Source: Nymphaea colorata (taxonomy: Eukaryota; Streptophyta; Magnoliopsida; Nymphaeales; Nymphaeaceae). Taken from it: a DNA stretch of 64,000 nt. How positions within the stretch are numbered: the stretch's first letter is position 1; every line of letters starts with the position of its first letter. Where the stretch lies: NCBI RefSeq assembly GCF_008831285.2, contig NC_045140.1:25190131-25254130 (forward strand), written 5' to 3'. The translations under genes and the position numbers were made by a program. A model generated the notes under the pieces. It ran no database searches and was not told the origin of the DNA. It saw only the letters and a list, made by a program, of their open reading frames with translations. Shown piece by piece: positions 59,217-64,000 of this stretch.

Positions 59217-60465
59217 GGTGGCTAAGTCCGTCTCTCTCTCTCTCCCTCCCCCGTTCTGAAAGGCGATCTCGTACCGTTCGGTGTAAATGTTGGTCATATA
59301 TATATATAGTGGCGCAGCCTGCCATAATCTCTCTGCCCGTCTGAACGGAGATTGGACAGTAAACATGGAGCTCCGCCTTATCAGTCATTCGTTTTTCTCC
59401 ACCTCTGCCGCCCCTACAAAATCGGTTCCGTCATCAGATCCAGCCCAATTTATTTACCCGGATTTGGTAATTAAACTTAGTTACATTAATTTTTTTCGAA
59501 ATCTGAAACCTGAACCCTTGGTGAGCAAAAAAAGTTGCAGAATGTGCACCGGTTATTCAAGTACCCAACAATTCTTTGTAGACACTATTTGACAACCTTG
59601 ATATCATTTCACAACTAGTAAATATTCTTTCTCGGTTAATTGAATAGTTTATTTGTCTGATCTTCTGAATCGTCTTTAAAGAGATTTGATTTTAAAAAGC
59701 AAATTTTAGAAACATTAGCGCCACCGTACTTCAAAGTTTTTATTTGCAAACAATATGAAAAAACGAAGATTGATTTGCCTTGGGCAAAGTATAGTAGATG
59801 TTACAGTGAACGCCACGAACCGTCTCCCGCCGGCCGTATTTCAAAATTTGCATGCAAAGGAACATACCGACTGATTTCATTTTTTGGATGCAGATGGAAC
59901 GCCGAATGCATTTCAAGAAGATGGCATAACTCAACTATTTTACTAGCTCTAAAGGAAGAGATTCTAGCTATTATATATATCATCTATCAATTGTCCACGG
60001 TAAGAGGACGAAACTTCTAATTCCCCTGAATCTCAATAAGAATAAAATCTTCCCATCTGTGACCAAGGAGCATTGCACGATCTGATTTGTTTGAAGCAAT
60101 TCACTTCAACCATAACCAGATCATTTGAGACTCAGTCCCATCCCTAATAGCAATTCCAGCCATCTGAGTTTAGCTTAAACAAGTCCTACCAGATTATGGC
60201 ATTTTTAGAACTTCTGAATGACCTTAAGCAGCATTCCCAAATGAATCAATTCCGAATGCCACTAATTAATCTTTTCCCTGCAAACTTGAGGGGAAATTGT
60301 ACAGTCATCTACTAGAAAGCAAATATGGAAATCGATAAAAAGCATTGATCACCGACTGCGACCAAAAGCTTCAAATATGGAAGCATTATTAAAACAGAAC
60401 GATGACATGCATGGATGCAGATCAGCTTGTGCATTCATCAAAGGCACATGATCTAGTACATTATA
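59217..60465. other. D-E spacer
   Basis: 59370-59580 matches the 5' flank of gene B (50330-50530; CTACAAAATCGGTTCCG, GATCCAGCCCAATTTATTTACC). 60290-60465 matches the 3' flank of gene C. The spacer is thus a mosaic of array flanks; no gene is seen. Confidence 0.55.
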
Positions 60466-61803
60466 TCACAGAGACACGGTCTCAAATCCCTTGTCTATGG
60501 ACGCTATAACTGCATCAATCACCAGTTGCGTCTTCTTCGTGATGTCAGGCCATCTCTGGTCGGGCTTCGAACCAGAATCCTTGATGCTTCTGACCAACCT
60601 TGCAAACTCACTCACCATGCACGCCTCTTGAGGCAGATCAGTATGCACATGATGCTCAACAGGAAATGGATGCCATCCGAGCGCCATCTCTGCGAGTCTC
60701 GTGTTTGATGACAAGGAAAACTTTGAAGAATTCTCCTGGAAAGGCACGATAAAGTCATGGAGGATAAGGGTTCCTCTGCTTCCGGCGACAGTTAAGTTCA
60801 TGGTCAAATTGGCATCGAAGGAGCAATGAAAGGTCGCCACTCTGCCGTCGTCCCACTGCAGAGACGACCCGCAGGACAGAAGAACTCCGGCCGGATTTCT
60901 CGAAACCGATCCGCGAGTGGCCGTCACAGTCTTTGGCAGTTCGTAGTCCGCTGCCCATAAGATGGACCTGATGCAGTACCACCCTGCGTCCCCTAGAGCA
61001 CCCAGAGCATCAAGATCTGGCTTCACTCTGATGTCGTTCTCGAGAAAATCGTCGTTGCCGGTAAATGAAAAGGCGCTGTCTACCTGAAAAAGTTAACGAG
61101 CCAAGCATGTTCGTCCAATCAATTATCTTATCTTCCTGAGTGATAGTGTGCGATGGCCAAGAGAAAACACGCACGAAAGATTTTCTATCTGACATATTCA
61201 ATGAGAAACAGAGAAATTCTGTGGTCGCAGGTTGATCAGGTAATGATCTGAAAAGACTTTTTTACCCTGCACAAAATCCGTATTGTAATTGACTTCGACT
61301 ACAGATGAGGGTAGTAAACGGTAATTTACCCATTTGACGTTTCCAAAGAGGGAGGCGTCGGAGATGATCTCCCGCATCTTCGCCGTCCTCGGATGGTGCA
61401 TCCACATCGTCCCGTCCATGAACTGCACCCCTTTCTCCTCGCAGATCGCCAGCATCTCCTGCAGCTCGCCGGCGTTCAGCGCCACCGGCTTCTCCACCAG
61501 CACGTGCTTCCCCGACCGGGCCGCCTCCGCTACCCACCGCCGGTGGAGAGAGGTCGGAAGGGGGATGTACACCGCGTCCACCTCCGGGTCCTGCAGAAGC
61601 TCCTCGTATGACCCGTAGACGTGGGCGTCCTCCGGGAAGCCGTTCTCCGACGCGAACCGCCTCGCCTTCTCCAGTGTACGGCTCGCCACTCCCACAAGCC
61701 GGGCGTTGGGAGCGAGACGGATGGCTCTGGAGACCTTCCTGGCTATGGTGGCACATCCCAAAATGCCGAACCGAATCGCCGCCTCCGTCTCCCTCTCGGT
61801 CAT
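60466..61803 (-). CDS. Gfo/Idh/MocA-family oxidoreductase E
   Basis: Exon 1 is 61330-61803 and exon 2 is 60466-61083 (intron only 246 bp, phase 0), giving 363 residues. Cofactor motif GILGCATIARK, VEKPVALN, MDGTMWMHHPRT and GALGDAGWYCIRS are intact. The first exon-2 residues are VDSAFSFTGND (VNSAF in most others). The gene is a mosaic: the two ends of exon 1 resemble C, but 61451-61657 is identical to B. Confidence 0.9.
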
Positions 61804-63666
61804 GGTGGCGCAGCCCGTCGTCCTCTTCCCTCTCCCTCTCGCGCCCCCTCTTCCTCCAGAGGGTTCTGAATGGCGATACCGCATTCTAGAAAATGTCATA
61901 TATAACCCTTCTTGCTTAAATCGGATATCGGATCCAGTCAAATCCAGCACCATTTGTTTAGTCTGCCGGACTTGATTCTAAAAAACAAGCAATATAACTA
62001 AGCCATCACCATATTCGTTTTTAATCAATAACTCGACACAAGCCTAACTTTACTCATAGGAAAGTTGTTTAACAATTTAGCAATGAAATCTGAAAGCTTA
62101 CCTTCCATTTTAGAGAACTGTGATTGCCACTTGAAAAACAACAAGCAATCAAAAGTTCGAAATTATTACAAGAAAACAGTCCTGAATCAACTCTGGCGAA
62201 AATCTCATCGCCGTCTTGTAGCGATGAATAGTCAAGAAATTTTATATAGTCGGCTTTCGGGTCTGTTTTTTTTAGAGGTTGGTTGATTGTCAACTTCTCG
62301 CTCAAAATGCTAAAATATGTGTTTGAGAGAAAGATGCAAAAGTTGGGTTGTCTGAGAGAAATATCATGACTTTGGTTTTTGCATGTATGGGCTTTCATAA
62401 AATGGTGGGTTGTCAATTTCATTGTCAAACGGCAAAATTTGGTTCATCTACTAGAAAATGTCGAAATTCAAAAGGTTATTTGTCTCCCAGACAAGCTTAT
62501 ACTAGATCCCCACCTAGCGTGAGAGAGAGAGAGAGAGGAGACGCTTATTTTGCATACTGAAATGATAGCTATAACCTCATAAACTCGTAAAGAAAGGGAA
62601 CGAGGACACGAAAAGCAAGGAAAAGCATAGAAAGAGTTCATAGTTTTATCAGTTCTACAAGGGAAAAAATGGAAAGCAAAAACTTTAGAGGAAACGAAAA
62701 CCAAGGAATAGAGCAAAGAACTAGTAGATTCAACCATAAAAGTATTTAATAAACTTCTGAAAGATATCGACTGTTTCGATTCTAGATTTATTTCCGCCAG
62801 GCATTGCACCTTTGCCCTTGTTCTCTAAAATGGTTGCCTTTCGTTCTGTATTAAGTTTTATAAATCTGCTTCAAATATTAGAGAAACTTTAAGTAGTTCA
62901 TAAATCTGTTTCAATATTTGTGGTATATTCTTAAAACACTCCCACAATGTTTCTCATACTAAACGGGCCCATTGAGTGTGAGCCTCACATTCTGCACATC
63001 TCGCTGCATTCATTCCAAGCAAATGGCCTCCCATGCCAATCAGACAAGCACTAAAATATTTGGACGTTCAATAACAATTAATTATCCCACAAAAACTTTG
63101 CCTCTCATTCCAGGCCATCAGACGTGCCTTACAAGGAATACGTTGGATCTTAAAACTGTGGTTCCGTCTCATGTGGATCCAAACCCGAATCATGATGTTT
63201 CCCACTAAGAACAAAATTGACCGGGCAAGGGTACTAGATTTTAGAGGTGTTACAGATCCGGAATTAGATAACATATGGTTACTTTTAGACTACATGAGAT
63301 AACATAGATTTTTGTCAAGCTAAAACACTACTTCTAACAATCTAATTATTAGTTGAGATTCGCTAATGGCATTAATTTTTAGATCTTCAGGACGACCTTA
63401 TGTTTACCATTTTGAAATGCATCAAATCGTTACAAAAATTTGTTCAGAAGCCAAATGAAACTAATTTTTCCCAGCAAACATGGAGGAAAGTTTTATTGCA
63501 AAGAGCAACAAAGCGGGTACAGAAACCAACAAAAGCATTGGTCGCCAACTGCAACCAAATGCTTCAGACATAAGCCGCATTAAGAAACAGAAGCAGACGA
63601 CATGCATGGCACGCGTCAAGCAGATCAGCTTGATCAGTTGATCTTCGCATCATATTGTAATTCAAA
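61804..63666. other. E-F spacer
   Basis: It holds the promoter side of gene E, a GA microsatellite (62520-62538) and, from 62840, a 3' flank shared with gene D. ORFs here are short and unrecognisable. Confidence 0.5.
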
Positions 63667-64000
63667 TCACAGTAGCACAGTCTCAAATCCCTTCTCTATG
63701 GAAGCCATAACTGCATCAATCACCAAATGCGTCTTCTTCGTGATGGCAGGCCATGTTTGATCGGGCTTCGAACCAGATTCCGTGATGCATCTGACCAACC
63801 TCGCGAACTCCCTCACCATGCACGCCTCTTGAGGGAGGTCAGTCGGAACGCGATGCTCGATAGATGGGAATGGACGCCATTCCCTCTCCTGCGCCGAGAG
63901 TCCCGTGTCTGATGAGAAGGAAAAAGTTGCAGAATCATCCTCGCAAGGCAGGGCAAAGTCATGAAGGACAAGGGTCCCTCTGGTCCCGGTGACAGTTAAG
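63667..64000 (-). CDS. Gfo/Idh/MocA-family oxidoreductase F, C-terminal part
   Basis: The last 110 codons of another array member run to the TGA at 63667-63669 and continue beyond the window. Readable motifs are GTLVLHDFALPCEDDSATFS, QEREWRPFPSIEHRV, LPQEACMVREFARLV and SIEKGFETVLL. It is the closest relative of gene D. Nothing here is broken; exon 1 is outside the window. Confidence 0.88.
   Translation of the reverse strand, partial: LTVTGTRGTLVLHDFALPCEDDSATFSFSSDTGLSAQEREWRPFPSIEHRVPTDLPQEACMVREFARLVRCITESGSKPDQTWPAITKKTHLVIDAVMASIEKGFETVLL

Overview
This is nuclear DNA of a flowering plant. The evidence is spliced genes with GT-AG introns, plant-only families (a UGT78-type flavonoid glycosyltransferase pair, plant PR-1/CAP proteins, an F-box/FBA gene, a PLS-type PPR fragment, a TMKL1-like receptor kinase), a Ty1/copia element and many small DNA-transposon relics in AT-rich spacers. 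I cannot name the species or order. All coordinates and splice sites were read by eye without alignment software.

Layout. 1-258: the 3' end of a TMKL1-like kinase. 0.3-16.9 kb: gene-poor repeat land, dominated by a 7.1-kb copia element (6820-13919) with 374-bp LTRs and a perfect GATGT target duplication; it split an older repeat whose undisturbed relative lies at 14.64-15.0 kb. 16.9-31.7 kb: two UGT78-like genes, both on the minus strand, each with one intron and a diverged sugar-donor (PSPG) box. Between them lie a TRIM-like mini-retroelement (20444-20892), a reversed relative (22.95-23.29 kb), a 2.7-kb TIR element carrying a broken PPR gene (23534-26248), a small hAT-like element with a purine-rich core, and a 1.6-kb inverted repeat with the same hAT MITE in both arms (27446-29071). 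34.2-41.0 kb: two PR-1 genes, a PR-1 5' fragment and a disabled F-box gene.

44.0-64.0 kb: a tandem array, all on the minus strand, of six Gfo/Idh/MocA-family oxidoreductase genes (A to F here; family of Arabidopsis At4g09670). Each has two exons with a phase-0 intron at the same Trp|Val junction. A, B, C and E look intact (362-365 codons), D has one nonsense codon, and F runs off the window. Flanks show that C/E and D/F are paired (a two-gene block was duplicated) and that the B-C spacer repeats the A-B spacer. A 207-bp tract identical between B and E but not C points to gene conversion.

Functionally the window looks like specialised metabolism and defence: flavonoid-type glycosylation, NAD(P)-dependent sugar or diol oxidoreductases and secreted PR-1 proteins, all in small local duplications with several dead copies. 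I found no wholly new system. The best leads are the gene-conversion mosaic, the unusual PSPG boxes, the long hairpin locus and the PPR-carrying TIR element.
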